NCBI GenBank assembly: GCA_903894155.1
Contig: CAITPF010000181.1
Span: forward strand, 1 to 39,104
Direction: 5' to 3'
DNA: 39,104 nucleotides
DNA from: an uncultured beta proteobacterium
Lineage (GTDB): Bacteria > Pseudomonadota > Gammaproteobacteria > Burkholderiales > Burkholderiaceae_B
How positions within the stretch are numbered: the first letter of the stretch is position 1; every line of letters starts with the position of its first letter. A program made the translations under genes and the position numbers. Below are positions 8,434 through 17,534 of the stretch, in pieces. The notes beneath the pieces are model-generated. The model was not told where the DNA came from, searched no databases, and saw nothing but the letters and a program-made list of their open reading frames with translations.

Positions 8434-9960
8434 ATGGATGCGCTGAACGGGATTCTCTACGGCCTGGGCGTTGCCTTTACCTTCAACAACCTGCTTGCCG
8501 CGCTCGTCGGCGCGCTGGCCGGGACGCTGATCGGCGTTCTTCCCGGCCTGGGACCGACCGCGGGCATCGCGATGATCCTGCCGCTGAGCTACTCGCTGGA
8601 TCCCACCAGCGGGCTCATCATGATGGCCGGCATCTTTTACGGCGCCATGTACGGCGGATCGACGACCGCGATCCTGATGAACATGCCGGGCGAATCGGCT
8701 TCGGTCATCACGTGCATCGACGGCTACAAAATGACCAAGAAGGGCCGCGCCGGAGCCGTGCTCACCATCGTCGCGGCCGGATCGTTTTTCGGCGGCGTGC
8801 TGTCGGTCATCGGCGTCATGCTGTTCGCCCCGGCGCTGGCGGAGTTCGGCCTGATGTTCGGGCCGGCCGAGTTCTTCGCGCTGACGGCTGGCGGTCTGTT
8901 GCTGTTTTCGCGCATTTCGGGCGGCACCTTCGCGGCCGGCATTCTTCCGATGGCGCTCGGCCTGATGCTCAGCACGATCGGTCAGGAAGCGGTGACCGGT
9001 CAGGATCGGTTTACGCTGGGTCTGCCCGATCTTGCCCTGGGCGTCGAGCTTGTCGCGCTGGTCGTCGGGCTCTACGGCGTTGCCGAGATCATGAACGTGG
9101 TCGAGACCCTGCACACGCAGCCCAAGCCCGTCGCTGTCCGGCTGCGCGATCTTTTCCCTTCACGGACCGAATGGCGCCGCTCAATGGCGCCGTTCGGGCG
9201 CGGCACGATCCTGGGCTTTCTCTTCGGACTGCTTCCCGGGCCCTCGGCCACCATGGCGAGCTTCGCCTCTTACCGGCTCGAGAAAGGCGTGTCGAAATAC
9301 AAGGACGAAATCGGCGAGGGCGCGATCGAAGGCGTCGCAGGCCCCGAGACCGCCAACAATGCGGCGGCAACCTCCTCCATGGTGCCGCTGCTCGCGCTCG
9401 GCATCCCGTTCAGTTCGGTGACCGCACTGATGCTGTCGGCCATGATGGTCCATGGGGTGCAGCCCGGCCCCACGATGATGGCAAGCCACCCGGAGGTATT
9501 CTGGGGCGTGATCGCCTCGATGGTCGTCGGCAACGTGATGCTGGTGATCCTCAACGTGCCGCTGATCGGCTTGTGGGTGAGCCTGCTGCGCGTGCCCAAC
9601 CATCTTTTCCTGCCCGTGATCCTGATCGTCGCGACCATCGGCTGCTACAGCGTGCGCAACAGCATGCTCGACGTGTTCCTGCTGCTGGTGGTCGCGCTGA
9701 TCGGATGGCTGCTGCGCAAGCTCGACTTCCAGCTCGCGCCGATGGTGGTGGGGCTGGTGCTGGGGCCGCTGATTGAAAAGCACCTGCGCGAGGGACTCTT
9801 CCTGAGTCTGGGCGAACCGTCGTACTTTTATTCCAGCCCGCTGGCGGTGGCGATCTGGGTGGTCGTCCTGGCCGTACTGTGCTTCGATCCGGTGCGCAAA
9901 CTCGCTGCACGGATCTTCGGCTTCAAGGCCGAGCGGATCTTCCCCGAGGGCGAGGAGTAA
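8434..9960 (+). CDS. tctA: TTT transporter large permease TctA
   Basis: A 508-residue polytopic membrane protein, the transport subunit of a TTT system. It shows the repeated family signature: GALAGTLIGVLPGLGPTAG near the start and FGLLPGPSATMASF in the second half, with YGAMYGGSTTAIL after the first. AGGAGC lies before the ATG at 8434 and the gene starts 16 bases after tctB. It should drive sodium- or proton-coupled import of the acid bound by the TctC receptor at 6912. It is the last gene of the plus-strand operon. A convergent gene begins within 80 bases. Confidence 0.93.
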   Translation: MDALNGILYGLGVAFTFNNLLAALVGALAGTLIGVLPGLGPTAGIAMILPLSYSLDPTSGLIMMAGIFYGAMYGGSTTAILMNMPGESASVITCIDGYKMTKKGRAGAVLTIVAAGSFFGGVLSVIGVMLFAPALAEFGLMFGPAEFFALTAGGLLLFSRISGGTFAAGILPMALGLMLSTIGQEAVTGQDRFTLGLPDLALGVELVALVVGLYGVAEIMNVVETLHTQPKPVAVRLRDLFPSRTEWRRSMAPFGRGTILGFLFGLLPGPSATMASFASYRLEKGVSKYKDEIGEGAIEGVAGPETANNAAATSSMVPLLALGIPFSSVTALMLSAMMVHGVQPGPTMMASHPEVFWGVIASMVVGNVMLVILNVPLIGLWVSLLRVPNHLFLPVILIVATIGCYSVRNSMLDVFLLLVVALIGWLLRKLDFQLAPMVVGLVLGPLIEKHLREGLFLSLGEPSYFYSSPLAVAIWVVVLAVLCFDPVRKLAARIFGFKAERIFPEGEE

Positions 9961-9961
9961 G

Positions 9962-10026
9962 GGCGCGCCGTCGCGCCTCTCTGTCGTCCTTGGCCACGGT
10001 GCGTGGCACGCCCCGTCTCAGGGGCG
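9962..10026. terminator. Three hairpins in the convergent gap
   Basis: The 79-base gap between tctA and the convergent receptor gene holds three stems in a row: GGCGCG/CGCGCC (9962-9977), GCCAC/GTGGC (9993-10007) and CGCCCC/GGGGCG (10009-10026). None is followed by a full T-run. The position between two converging genes suggests a transcription stop for one or both strands. Confidence 0.4.
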
Positions 10027-10039
10027 CAGGGACGTCACG

Positions 10040-11026
10040 TCAGTCGTTCGTCGCGCCGGTCAGTTTCACGATCGAGGCCCACTTGGCGACTTCGTTCGCG
10101 ATGAACACGGTCGACGCCTGCGCGTCGAGGTTGGCCACCACCATGCCCAGCTCCTCCACCTTCGCAACGATCTCGGGGCTGCGCATCGCCACGCCCACCT
10201 GCTTGTCAAGCCACGCCATCGCGTCCGGTGGAATACCTGCCGGCGCGACCAGACCGAGCCAGCCGTCGATCGCGTAGCCAGGGAGTCCCGCCTCGTCGAT
10301 CGTCGGAATATCCGGGAACACCGGCGAGCGCTTGGCGCCGGTGACCGCGAGCGCGCGCACCTTGCCATCCCGGATCTGGGGTGCCGCCGTGCTGATGGCG
10401 TCAAACATCACCTCGACGCTGCCGCCGATCACGTCGACCATCGCAGGGCCCGCGCCACGGTAGGGCACGTGCTTCATGTTGATGCCGGCCATCTTGTTGA
10501 ACAGCTCTCCCGAGAAATGCGGGGTAGTGCCATTGCCGGACGAGGCGAAGTTCAGCGGCATCGTGCCCGACTTTCCCAGCGCGATGAGCTCCTTGACGGA
10601 GGTGGCGGGCACCTTGGGATTGACCACCAGGATATTGTTCGACGTGCTCAGGATGCGAATGGCCGCGATGTCCTTCGTCACGTCATAGCCCGGCTTGATC
10701 GGCATGCTCATGTTGATCGCATGCGAGGTGATGATCATGCCGATGGTGTAGCCATCGGGTTTGGCGCGCGCAATCGCCTCCATGCCGACGTTACCGCCCG
10801 CACCCTGCCGGGTCTCGACGACGACCGGCTGGCCGCCGAGTTCGCTGAGCTTTTTGGCCACGATCCGTCCGAGAATATCGGTCAGACCGCCCGTCGGAAA
10901 CGGAATGATCATGCGGATGGGGCGATCCGGATACTCGGCCCCGGCACGCGTGGGCAAGGCCAGGAGCGATATCACCGCCGTCGAGGCCAACACCGACGCG
11001 AGGAGCCTTCTACGAAATGTTTTCAA
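10040..11026 (-). CDS. Bug/TctC-family solute receptor without its own permease
   Basis: A 328-residue periplasmic receptor with a signal peptide (RRRLLASVLASTAVISLLAL) and the family segments YPDRPIRMIIPFPTGG and ETRQGAGGNVG. I chose the TTG start at 11026 because AGGAGAGG lies just upstream and the length then matches the family; a longer frame to 11068 has no ribosome site. No tctA/tctB genes are next to it, so it is an orphan receptor, common in Bordetella relatives. It must borrow a permease or act as a sensor. It follows a class III CoA-transferase on the same strand, which suggests that its ligand is the acid activated by that enzyme. Confidence 0.9.
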   Translation of the reverse strand: MKTFRRRLLASVLASTAVISLLALPTRAGAEYPDRPIRMIIPFPTGGLTDILGRIVAKKLSELGGQPVVVETRQGAGGNVGMEAIARAKPDGYTIGMIITSHAINMSMPIKPGYDVTKDIAAIRILSTSNNILVVNPKVPATSVKELIALGKSGTMPLNFASSGNGTTPHFSGELFNKMAGINMKHVPYRGAGPAMVDVIGGSVEVMFDAISTAAPQIRDGKVRALAVTGAKRSPVFPDIPTIDEAGLPGYAIDGWLGLVAPAGIPPDAMAWLDKQVGVAMRSPEIVAKVEELGMVVANLDAQASTVFIANEVAKWASIVKLTGATND

Positions 11027-11091
11027 TCTGCCTCTCCTGGCATGTGCAATATCACGCCTGTGCGCCACGCGACGCGATCGTAACGCCTTGG

Positions 11092-12330
11092 TCAGGCACC
11101 ACCGGACGCGGCACCCGTCACCGGAACCCAGCCCTTGTCCAGCCCGATCGCCCCACTCGCCGCCAGCGCGTCGATGCGCGCAGCGTCATAGCCCAGATGC
11201 CCCAGGATCTCGGCGGTATGCTGCCCGAGCCTGGCCGGCGGCAAGCGCACCGCGCCCGGCGTTTCGCTGAACTTGATCGGCAGGCCGGCCATCGACATCA
11301 TGCCGAGCCCTTCAAGTTCAATGTGCTCGATCATGTTGCGCGCCTGAACCTGAGGTTGCGCGACCACCTTGTCGACCGTGTTGATCGGGGAGCACGGGAC
11401 CTCGTTGTCCTTCAGGCGCTGCTCCCAATAGGCGACGGGGTGATGCTGCATGACGTCCTGGATCATTTCGATCATCAGCGGCCGATGCTGCGAACGACCG
11501 CGGGCATCGACAAAGCGCGGATCGTCGATCCATTCGGTGCGCTCAAGCGCGGTGCACAGGCCTCGCCACATGCGCTGGTTGAATGCGGACACGATGATCC
11601 AGTTGTCGCTCGCCCGGTAGGCCCGGTACGTCGGGCTGCCGAGCGATCCGCTGCCGCTCGGGCCCGGGATCTCGCCGCTGGCGAAGTGCCGCGTCAGGAA
11701 GTGGGCCAGCATCGAGATCTGCCCTTCGAGCAGCGAGGTATCCACGCGCTGTCCGCGCCCGGTTCGATGCCGCGCCTCGAGCGCCATCATCACCCCTACC
11801 GTCGAAAACAGCCCGGCGCCGATATCCGCGACCGACATGCCCATCTTCGCGGGGCTGCCGCCCGGTTCCCCGGTAATGCTCATGCCGCCAGCGTAGGCCT
11901 GCATGAAAAGATCGTTCGCGGGCTCGGTCGACAGCGGGCCCGAGGCGCCAAAGCCACTGATGCCGCAATAGACCAGTCGCGGGTTCACTTTGGATAAGCT
12001 TTCGTAATCCAGACCAATGCGATCCAGCGCACCCAGCCGGTAGTTATGCACGAAGACGTCGGCATCCTCGATCAGCCGCCGGGCAATGGCAACGCCCTCT
12101 GGCGTCTTGAGATCGAGTGCGATGCTGCGCTTGTTGCGATTGGCTGCCGCGTAGTAGTAACCCATCGCATCATGGAAGTGCGGCGGCCAGGACCGGCTGT
12201 CGTCGCCGACCTCGGTTCGCTCGATCTTGATGACGTCAGCGCCATAGTCGCCCAGCATCATGGCGCAAAAAGGGCCGGCCATGGCAACGCCGATCTCGAC
12301 CACCTTGATGCCGGTCAGGGGTGAAGTCAT
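11092..12330 (-). CDS. Class III CoA-transferase (CaiB/BaiF)
   Basis: A 412-residue family III CoA-transferase. It has the N-terminal IKVVEIGVAMAGPFCAMMLG, then GADVIKIER, NRNKRSIALDLKTPEG and RTGRGQRVDTSLLE. The catalytic Asp is present in SVADIGAGLF (D, then three residues, then G), so unlike the pair in the plus operon this enzyme can act alone. It lies between an Old Yellow Enzyme gene upstream and a Bug receptor downstream, all on the minus strand. I infer that it activates an imported carboxylate as its CoA thioester. Confidence 0.92.
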   Translation of the reverse strand: MTSPLTGIKVVEIGVAMAGPFCAMMLGDYGADVIKIERTEVGDDSRSWPPHFHDAMGYYYAAANRNKRSIALDLKTPEGVAIARRLIEDADVFVHNYRLGALDRIGLDYESLSKVNPRLVYCGISGFGASGPLSTEPANDLFMQAYAGGMSITGEPGGSPAKMGMSVADIGAGLFSTVGVMMALEARHRTGRGQRVDTSLLEGQISMLAHFLTRHFASGEIPGPSGSGSLGSPTYRAYRASDNWIIVSAFNQRMWRGLCTALERTEWIDDPRFVDARGRSQHRPLMIEMIQDVMQHHPVAYWEQRLKDNEVPCSPINTVDKVVAQPQVQARNMIEHIELEGLGMMSMAGLPIKFSETPGAVRLPPARLGQHTAEILGHLGYDAARIDALAASGAIGLDKGWVPVTGAASGGA

Positions 12331-12378
12331 GTGAGTCTGGTTCCTTGTAGGTCCTTCAGGGTCCTGCGGGAAAGGCGA

Positions 12379-13545
12379 TCAGGATTCGCTGTCCATTCCC
12401 CGGGACCAGGTCGAGGGGGTTCCCTCAAAGCCCGACTGAGCGCGCTTTTCGAGCCAGTAGCCATAGTTGTCTGGGACTTTGGCAAAGGTCGCGTCCTCAC
12501 CGAGCTTTTGTGCTGCATCAAGCGCCCAGTTCGGATTGTGCAACAGCTCCCGGCCCAGCGCGACGATATCTGCCTGACCGCTCGCCAGAATGCGCTCGGC
12601 CTGGTCGGCATGAATGATCAGGCCCACCGCCATGGTACGAATATCGGCCTCGCGCCGCACGGTCTCCGCGTACGGAACCTGATAACCATACTGAGGCTTG
12701 GCGACGTTGGCCGTAATGGATTTTTCGGTCATCCCGCCGCTGCTGCAATCGATGACGTCGACGCCATGCGCCTTGAGCTCACGCGCAAGCGCCACGGTTT
12801 CGGCCAGCGACCAGCCCGCCTCGTCGACGGCCGAGGCTCGAAAGAACAGCGGCTTGCCCGCGGGCCACGACTGCCGTACGCGCTCGACCACCTCAATGGC
12901 CAGGCGCATGCGGTTCTGGAACGAACCTCCGTACTGATCCGTCCTGAAGTTGCTGGCGTCGGACAGGAACTGGTGGATCAGGTAGCCGTGCGCGCCATGA
13001 ATCTCCAGCACGTCGAAGCCTGCGCGGTTCGCACGATCGGCCGCGCTTCCCCAGAATTCGATCTGCTCCTGAATATCCGCAAGCGTCATTTCGCGGGGCA
13101 CGCTGGCCCGGGGGCTATGCGCCTGTGCGCTTGGAGAAATGAGTTCCCACTCCTCGCCGTGATCGACGCCCTTTTGCGAGGCATCCAGAGGGGCACGGCC
13201 CTCCCAGGGGACCGAGTTGCGCGCCTTGCGGCCCGAATGACCCAGCTGGATGCCGACCGTGGCGCCGAAGGACTTCACGAAACCGGTGATGCGCTGCAGG
13301 GGCGCGATGAAGTCGTCCTTCCACAACCCGGGATCCCGCGGCGTCGTGCAGCCGCGAGGATCAACCTTGGTGGACTCCATGAACACCAGTCCGACGCCGC
13401 CGATCGCGAACTTGCCCAGATGGATGAGATGGAAGTCGTTGACGCAACCGTTGTTGGCGCAGTAAGTCAACATCGGCGACAGCGCGATCCGGTTCTTGAT
13501 CGTGACGTCGCGGATCTGAATCGGTGAAAACAGATGGCTCTTCAA
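12379..13545 (-). CDS. NADH:flavin oxidoreductase, Old Yellow Enzyme family
   Basis: A 388-residue TIM-barrel flavoprotein of the Old Yellow Enzyme family, YqjM/NamA-like. Visible motifs are FSPIQIRDVTIKNRIALSPM at the start, QLGHSGRKA, HGAHGYLIHQFLSD and DQYGGSFQNRMRL, and the phosphate-binding end LGRELLHNPNWALDAA. Such enzymes reduce activated C=C bonds with NAD(P)H. There is no C-terminal Fe-S/pyridine-nucleotide domain, so it is not a full 2,4-dienoyl-CoA reductase. It is the first gene of a three-gene minus-strand unit with a CoA-transferase and a Bug receptor. A small palindrome lies about 85 bases upstream. The substrate is probably an unsaturated acid handled by this unit (inference). 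Confidence 0.9.
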   Translation of the reverse strand: MKSHLFSPIQIRDVTIKNRIALSPMLTYCANNGCVNDFHLIHLGKFAIGGVGLVFMESTKVDPRGCTTPRDPGLWKDDFIAPLQRITGFVKSFGATVGIQLGHSGRKARNSVPWEGRAPLDASQKGVDHGEEWELISPSAQAHSPRASVPREMTLADIQEQIEFWGSAADRANRAGFDVLEIHGAHGYLIHQFLSDASNFRTDQYGGSFQNRMRLAIEVVERVRQSWPAGKPLFFRASAVDEAGWSLAETVALARELKAHGVDVIDCSSGGMTEKSITANVAKPQYGYQVPYAETVRREADIRTMAVGLIIHADQAERILASGQADIVALGRELLHNPNWALDAAQKLGEDATFAKVPDNYGYWLEKRAQSGFEGTPSTWSRGMDSES

Positions 13546-13627
13546 TTGCCCCCCTCAGGCGCGATGCAACAGGTGGCGACAACGCGCATGCCCATCGGGG
13601 CAACCACTCCTGCTACTCGTTCTTATA

Positions 13628-13644
13628 ATTTGCGATACAAATTG
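13628..13644. promoter_or_regulatory. Palindrome upstream of the Old Yellow Enzyme unit, possible operator
   Basis: AATTTG (13628-13633), spacer CGATA, CAAATT (13639-13644). On the minus strand it reads AATTTGTATCGCAAATT, next to a TATAAG that could be a -10 box for the gene starting at 13545. It sits in an AT-rich patch of an otherwise GC-rich 269-base gap that shows no gene. Its size and half-sites fit a dimeric regulator, GntR or similar. No regulator gene is adjacent. Confidence 0.5.
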
Positions 13645-13814
13645 ATATTGATGACGAATTGCCGGCCTATCGTACCTGCCCGCATTTTCAGGTGCAAGTC
13701 GATTGTGCCGTCTCCGGCCAAACGACCGTGCTACCGATGCGGGCGTGAACGATCGACGTCGATCGCAGGGTCGGCCGACCCTGCCCGCGGCACCAAAAAT
13801 GGCGACCGCGCCGT

Positions 13815-14627
13815 TCAGGGCCGGGCAAAAAACTCCAGCAACAACCGATCCACCAACTCAGGCTGATCGTACTGGATCCAGTGCGCGGCGCCCTCGACGA
13901 TCCGCGCATCGACCCCGCGTAACGCCCCACGGACATTCGCCAGCCTCAGGTCGAGTTCGTGGTTCTGGAAGGGATCGTGGTCGCCGATCAGCGCAAGCGT
14001 CGGAAGTTCGATTTCCCGCATCGCATCGAGCATCCGGTAGCCGATCGAGATCGGACCGGTCGAATACTTCGTCAGGCCGACGTACTCGACCATCATGTCG
14101 AGCAATGGATCGGTGACGCGCTCGTGGTTGCAGAGCATCAGCTCGCGCATCGTATTGTCCACGCCCGCACGAAAGCCGCCCCGGCGTGCCGCAGCCGAGG
14201 AGCGTTGCGGGAGCGCCGAAGACTCGGGCGAGGTTGTCCCCAATCCCGGCGGGCTCACGAGCGCAAGGCGCTCTACACGCGTGGGGTCCTCAATGACCAG
14301 CGTGGTCGCAACGGTCGTGCCAAAGGAGAATGCCGCCACGTCGATGCGTTGAAGGTCAAGCGCATCGAGAAAGCCAACCGCTGCTGCGACATGGTCGGGC
14401 AATTCAGGAGGAGCCGCCGGCGGATCGCTCAGGCCGAATCCCGGCAAATCGGGCGCGATCACGCGATGCGTCCTGGCAAGCGCCTCGATGTTGGCGATCC
14501 AGTGCACCCAGCCGCCGTGTCCACCGTGCAACAGCACCAGCGGCTTGCCCTGGCCCGCTTCCACGTAGTGCATGCGGCCTCGCGGCGTGTGCACCTCGCG
14601 ATGCGTGAAATCCTCCGGTCGTGTCAT
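13815..14627 (-). CDS. Alpha/beta hydrolase
   Basis: A 270-residue alpha/beta-hydrolase fold protein. The oxyanion region is LLHGGHGGWVHW, the nucleophile elbow is AAFSFGTT with Ser101 (Ala replaces the usual first Gly), the acid is in LIGDHDPF and the catalytic His in EGAAHWIQYDQPE. This matches ester or C-C bond hydrolases of the meta-cleavage type, but the substrate cannot be deduced. It is the last gene of a long minus-strand run and starts 2 bases after the stop of a Bug receptor, so they share a transcript. Confidence 0.88.
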   Translation of the reverse strand: MTRPEDFTHREVHTPRGRMHYVEAGQGKPLVLLHGGHGGWVHWIANIEALARTHRVIAPDLPGFGLSDPPAAPPELPDHVAAAVGFLDALDLQRIDVAAFSFGTTVATTLVIEDPTRVERLALVSPPGLGTTSPESSALPQRSSAAARRGGFRAGVDNTMRELMLCNHERVTDPLLDMMVEYVGLTKYSTGPISIGYRMLDAMREIELPTLALIGDHDPFQNHELDLRLANVRGALRGVDARIVEGAAHWIQYDQPELVDRLLLEFFARP

Positions 14628-14629
14628 GG

Positions 14630-15610
14630 CTACTTCTTCTCCAGGAACTTCAGCAACTCGGCGAACTTTTCCTGGTAGAGGGTCAGCTCGGCCCGCATCT
14701 CCTCGGGCCCCTTGCTATCGACAATGTAACCGTGGGCCAGGCCGAACGCGCGGAACTCGTCGCTGCGCACGGTCTCAAGCGATGCGGCGACCAGTTTTTC
14801 GCGAACCGGCTCGGGCATGCCCTTGGGCGCAATGATGTTGTAGACCGCCTGCAACGATGCGTCGTAGCCCGCATCAACCACTGAGGTCGCGTCGGGAAAC
14901 AGCGGATATTTGCCCTTCATGAACACGGCCAGCGGGCGAATGCGGCCTGCCTGGACATGGCCCAGGGCGCCGGGGCCAAAACCCACCGTGGCTTCGACGC
15001 GGCCACCCAGCAATGCAACGAGCGATTCCCCGCCGCCGCCCGTAAACGGCACCGTCACCAGGTGAATGTTCGCCGCCTTGTTCAACTGCTGCACCGCCAG
15101 GTCGGAGCTCTCGCGACGACCCGATACAGACACACGCATTTTCCCGGGCCGCCGGCGCGCATCCTCGATGAACTCCTCGAAAGTTTTCCAGGGAGCGTCT
15201 GCCTGCACACTGAGCACGGCCGGCAACTGCACCAGTTTCACGATGGATTCGTAGTCGCCCGTATCCTTGTAGGGCAGCTTGCTATTGACGAGAGGCTGGT
15301 AGGCCAGCGCGCTGTAGGTGCCCAGGCCGATCGTGTAGCCGTCGGGCTTTGCGCGCACGACTGCGCTCGCACCCAGCGTCGCCGCGCCGCCTGGCTTGTT
15401 CTCGATGTTGACCGACGCCGGCAGCCGTTTGGCGATGCCGGCGGCATACGCCCGCGCGATCGGGTCCGTCGATCCGCCTGGCAGGTACGGCACGATCAGC
15501 GTGATGTCGCGCGAAGGATAAGGCTGCGCCACCGCGGTCGCGGCGGCGGCTGCAAGGGCCATCGCACCGAGGACGCACCTCAGCCCAAACACAAACGGTA
15601 GTCTCATCAA
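14630..15610 (-). CDS. Bug/TctC-family solute receptor
   Basis: A 326-residue periplasmic receptor with a signal peptide (VLGAMALAAAAATAVAQP) and the family segments YPSRDITLIVPYLPGGSTD and ENKPGGAATLG. ATG codons at 15610 and 15607 are both possible starts; AGGAGG lies at 15613-15618. No permease genes are adjacent. It shares PWKTFEEF, VPFTGGGGESLVALLG and RVEAT with the receptor at 6912, more than with the other receptors here, which suggests a within-genome duplicate that could use the TctAB at 7926-9960. It lies between the MDR oxidoreductase and the alpha/beta hydrolase. Confidence 0.91.
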   Translation of the reverse strand: MMRLPFVFGLRCVLGAMALAAAAATAVAQPYPSRDITLIVPYLPGGSTDPIARAYAAGIAKRLPASVNIENKPGGAATLGASAVVRAKPDGYTIGLGTYSALAYQPLVNSKLPYKDTGDYESIVKLVQLPAVLSVQADAPWKTFEEFIEDARRRPGKMRVSVSGRRESSDLAVQQLNKAANIHLVTVPFTGGGGESLVALLGGRVEATVGFGPGALGHVQAGRIRPLAVFMKGKYPLFPDATSVVDAGYDASLQAVYNIIAPKGMPEPVREKLVAASLETVRSDEFRAFGLAHGYIVDSKGPEEMRAELTLYQEKFAELLKFLEKK

Positions 15611-15633
15611 GCCTCCTGAGGCAACGCCGCGGA

Positions 15634-16608
15634 TTAACCGAGGGTGACGACGATCTTGCCGAAGTGCTCGTTGCGACGCATCTTGGCAAAAGCGTCGGCG
15701 AGTTGCGCGAAAGGGAACACCTGGTCGATCGGCAACGAAAGCTTGCCGGCCTGGATCGCGGGCCCGAGGTCCTCCATTGCACGACGCGCGATTTCGCGCA
15801 CTTCCTGAATACTGCGCGTGCGAAACGTCACGCCGATGTACTGGATGCGTTTGAGCGCGTGAAGGTCGAAATCCATCTCGCCCTTGAAGGCGTCAAGCCG
15901 ACCGACGTTGACGATGCGCCCAAGCACTGCTGCGGCTTTCATGTTCTGGTTGACGAACTTGCCCGAAAGCTGATCGATGATCACGTCGATTCCCTGATCG
16001 CCATTCGCCGCGATCGCCTGGGCGGACCAGGTTTCGTCACTATTGTCGAGCGCAACATCCGCCCCCCAGTTCTTCAGTTGCTCGCGACGCGCTGGATTCG
16101 ACGACGTGCCGATCACGAGACGCGCGCCCATGAGCTTGGCGATCTGCATGCCCATCAGGCCCACCCCGGAGGAGGCCCCCTGGATGACCACGGCGTCGCC
16201 CGCACGCATGCGGCCATTGGTGATGATGGCATCGTGCATCGTCAGCACGGCAATCGGCAACGTCACCGCCTGCTCGTAGGAAATCGAGGCCGACGGGATC
16301 TGCATCACGCGGCCATAATCCGTCACCGCATACTCGGCGTATCCCGCGCCGCCCGAACACATGACGCGGTCGCCGGCCTTGATGCCCTTAACCTCGGCAC
16401 CCACCTCGACGACTTCGCCTGCGAATTCCATCCCGGGAATCGTGCCAGGCCCACCGACGCTGCCATGCATATGGCCGGAGATCACGCCGAGGTCGGCGCG
16501 GTTCAACGCGCAGGCACGCACGCGCACCAGCACCTGCTGCGCTCCGGGCGTGGGTTGCTTGGCATCGGCGATTTCGAATCCGCTGCTGGTCAGAACGGCT
16601 GCTTTCAT
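15634..16608 (-). CDS. MDR-family NADPH:quinone oxidoreductase-like protein
   Basis: A 324-residue medium-chain dehydrogenase/reductase of the zinc-independent quinone oxidoreductase type. It has the GroES-like N-terminal domain (CALNRADLGVISG, PGMEFAGEVVEVG) and a Rossmann domain with GASSGVGLMGMQIAKLMGA. The Cys/His zinc ligands of alcohol dehydrogenases are missing, as expected for this branch. The ATG at 16608 (MKAAVLTSSG) has AAGGA upstream and is preferred over 16635. It probably reduces enones, quinones or 2-enoyl compounds with NADPH. It lies between an SDR gene and a Bug receptor in a probable operon. Confidence 0.9.
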   Translation of the reverse strand: MKAAVLTSSGFEIADAKQPTPGAQQVLVRVRACALNRADLGVISGHMHGSVGGPGTIPGMEFAGEVVEVGAEVKGIKAGDRVMCSGGAGYAEYAVTDYGRVMQIPSASISYEQAVTLPIAVLTMHDAIITNGRMRAGDAVVIQGASSGVGLMGMQIAKLMGARLVIGTSSNPARREQLKNWGADVALDNSDETWSAQAIAANGDQGIDVIIDQLSGKFVNQNMKAAAVLGRIVNVGRLDAFKGEMDFDLHALKRIQYIGVTFRTRSIQEVREIARRAMEDLGPAIQAGKLSLPIDQVFPFAQLADAFAKMRRNEHFGKIVVTLG

Positions 16609-16679
16609 ATTCAATATTCCTTGTTGGTCATGCAATGCGGTCTACTTTGGTTCAAATGCGGGCGTGCGCCGCCCGGGCC

Positions 16680-17474
16680 TCAGCGCGTGGCTGAGACCAG
16701 GCCGCCATCCACCACGAGATTCTGTCCCGTCACATAACGGCTTTCATCGGCCGCCAGGAACAGTACCGCGTGGGCCACGTCCCACGCGTCGCCCATATGG
16801 CCTGCCGGCACCTGGTTGTGGCGCGTTTTTACGAATCCCTCGAAATCACCCTTGGCGTATTTATCTGCCAGCCGCTTGACGAGCGGGGTAAAGACCAGGC
16901 CTGGCGAGACGCAATTGAGTCGCACGCCACGGCTCGCCCAAAGTACTGCCGTGGTCTTGGTCAGTTGCATCAGCGCCGCCTTGCCCGCGGCATAGCCCAC
17001 CTGTGGCTTGCCGACATAGCGCATGCCCGCGACCGATGAAATGCTCACGACCGATCCGCTGCCCTGCTTTTCCATGACCGGAAGCACGCTCTTGCAGCAC
17101 AGGAAAGCCGCCTTGACATTGACATCCATCTGGTCGTCCCAGGTTTCCTCGGACATTGTGACCGGATCACCGGGCTCCGAGCGGCCCACGTTATTGATCA
17201 GGATATCGATGCGTCCATATTGCGCCATGCAGGCATCGACCAGGCGACGCACGTCGGCCGAATCGGTCACGTCCGCCGAGATCACATGCGCCTCGCCACC
17301 TTCGTCCTCGATGATCTTGCGCGTCGCCTCGGCCGCCTCAAGATTCAGGTCGCAGCCGAAAATCCTGGCGCCCTGCCGGGCTAGCAGCGTGGCGATGGCC
17401 TTGCCATTGCCCCAGCCCTCGCCCAGCGTCCCGCACCCTGTGACCAGGGCCACTTTTCCATCCAGTCTAAACAC
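16680..17474 (-). CDS. Short-chain dehydrogenase/reductase (SDR)
   Basis: A 264-residue SDR. The nucleotide site reads VTGCGTLGEGWGNGKA, a longer form of TGxxxGxG that occurs in one SDR branch. NNVG follows beta-4, SISSVAG carries the catalytic Ser, GYAAGKAAL the YxxxK pair, and VDGGLVSATR is the usual end. The GTG start at 17474 is chosen because GGGAG lies 5 bases upstream; a TTG at 17486 in the same frame would overlap that site. It likely oxidises an alcohol or reduces a ketone in the same pathway as its neighbours. The substrate is unknown. Confidence 0.9.
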   Translation of the reverse strand: MFRLDGKVALVTGCGTLGEGWGNGKAIATLLARQGARIFGCDLNLEAAEATRKIIEDEGGEAHVISADVTDSADVRRLVDACMAQYGRIDILINNVGRSEPGDPVTMSEETWDDQMDVNVKAAFLCCKSVLPVMEKQGSGSVVSISSVAGMRYVGKPQVGYAAGKAALMQLTKTTAVLWASRGVRLNCVSPGLVFTPLVKRLADKYAKGDFEGFVKTRHNQVPAGHMGDAWDVAHAVLFLAADESRYVTGQNLVVDGGLVSATR

Positions 17475-17534
17475 GGTAACTCCCAAAAGAAGAACGGCAG
17501 CGATGCCGCGATTGCGGCTGATCGCCCGCAGTGT

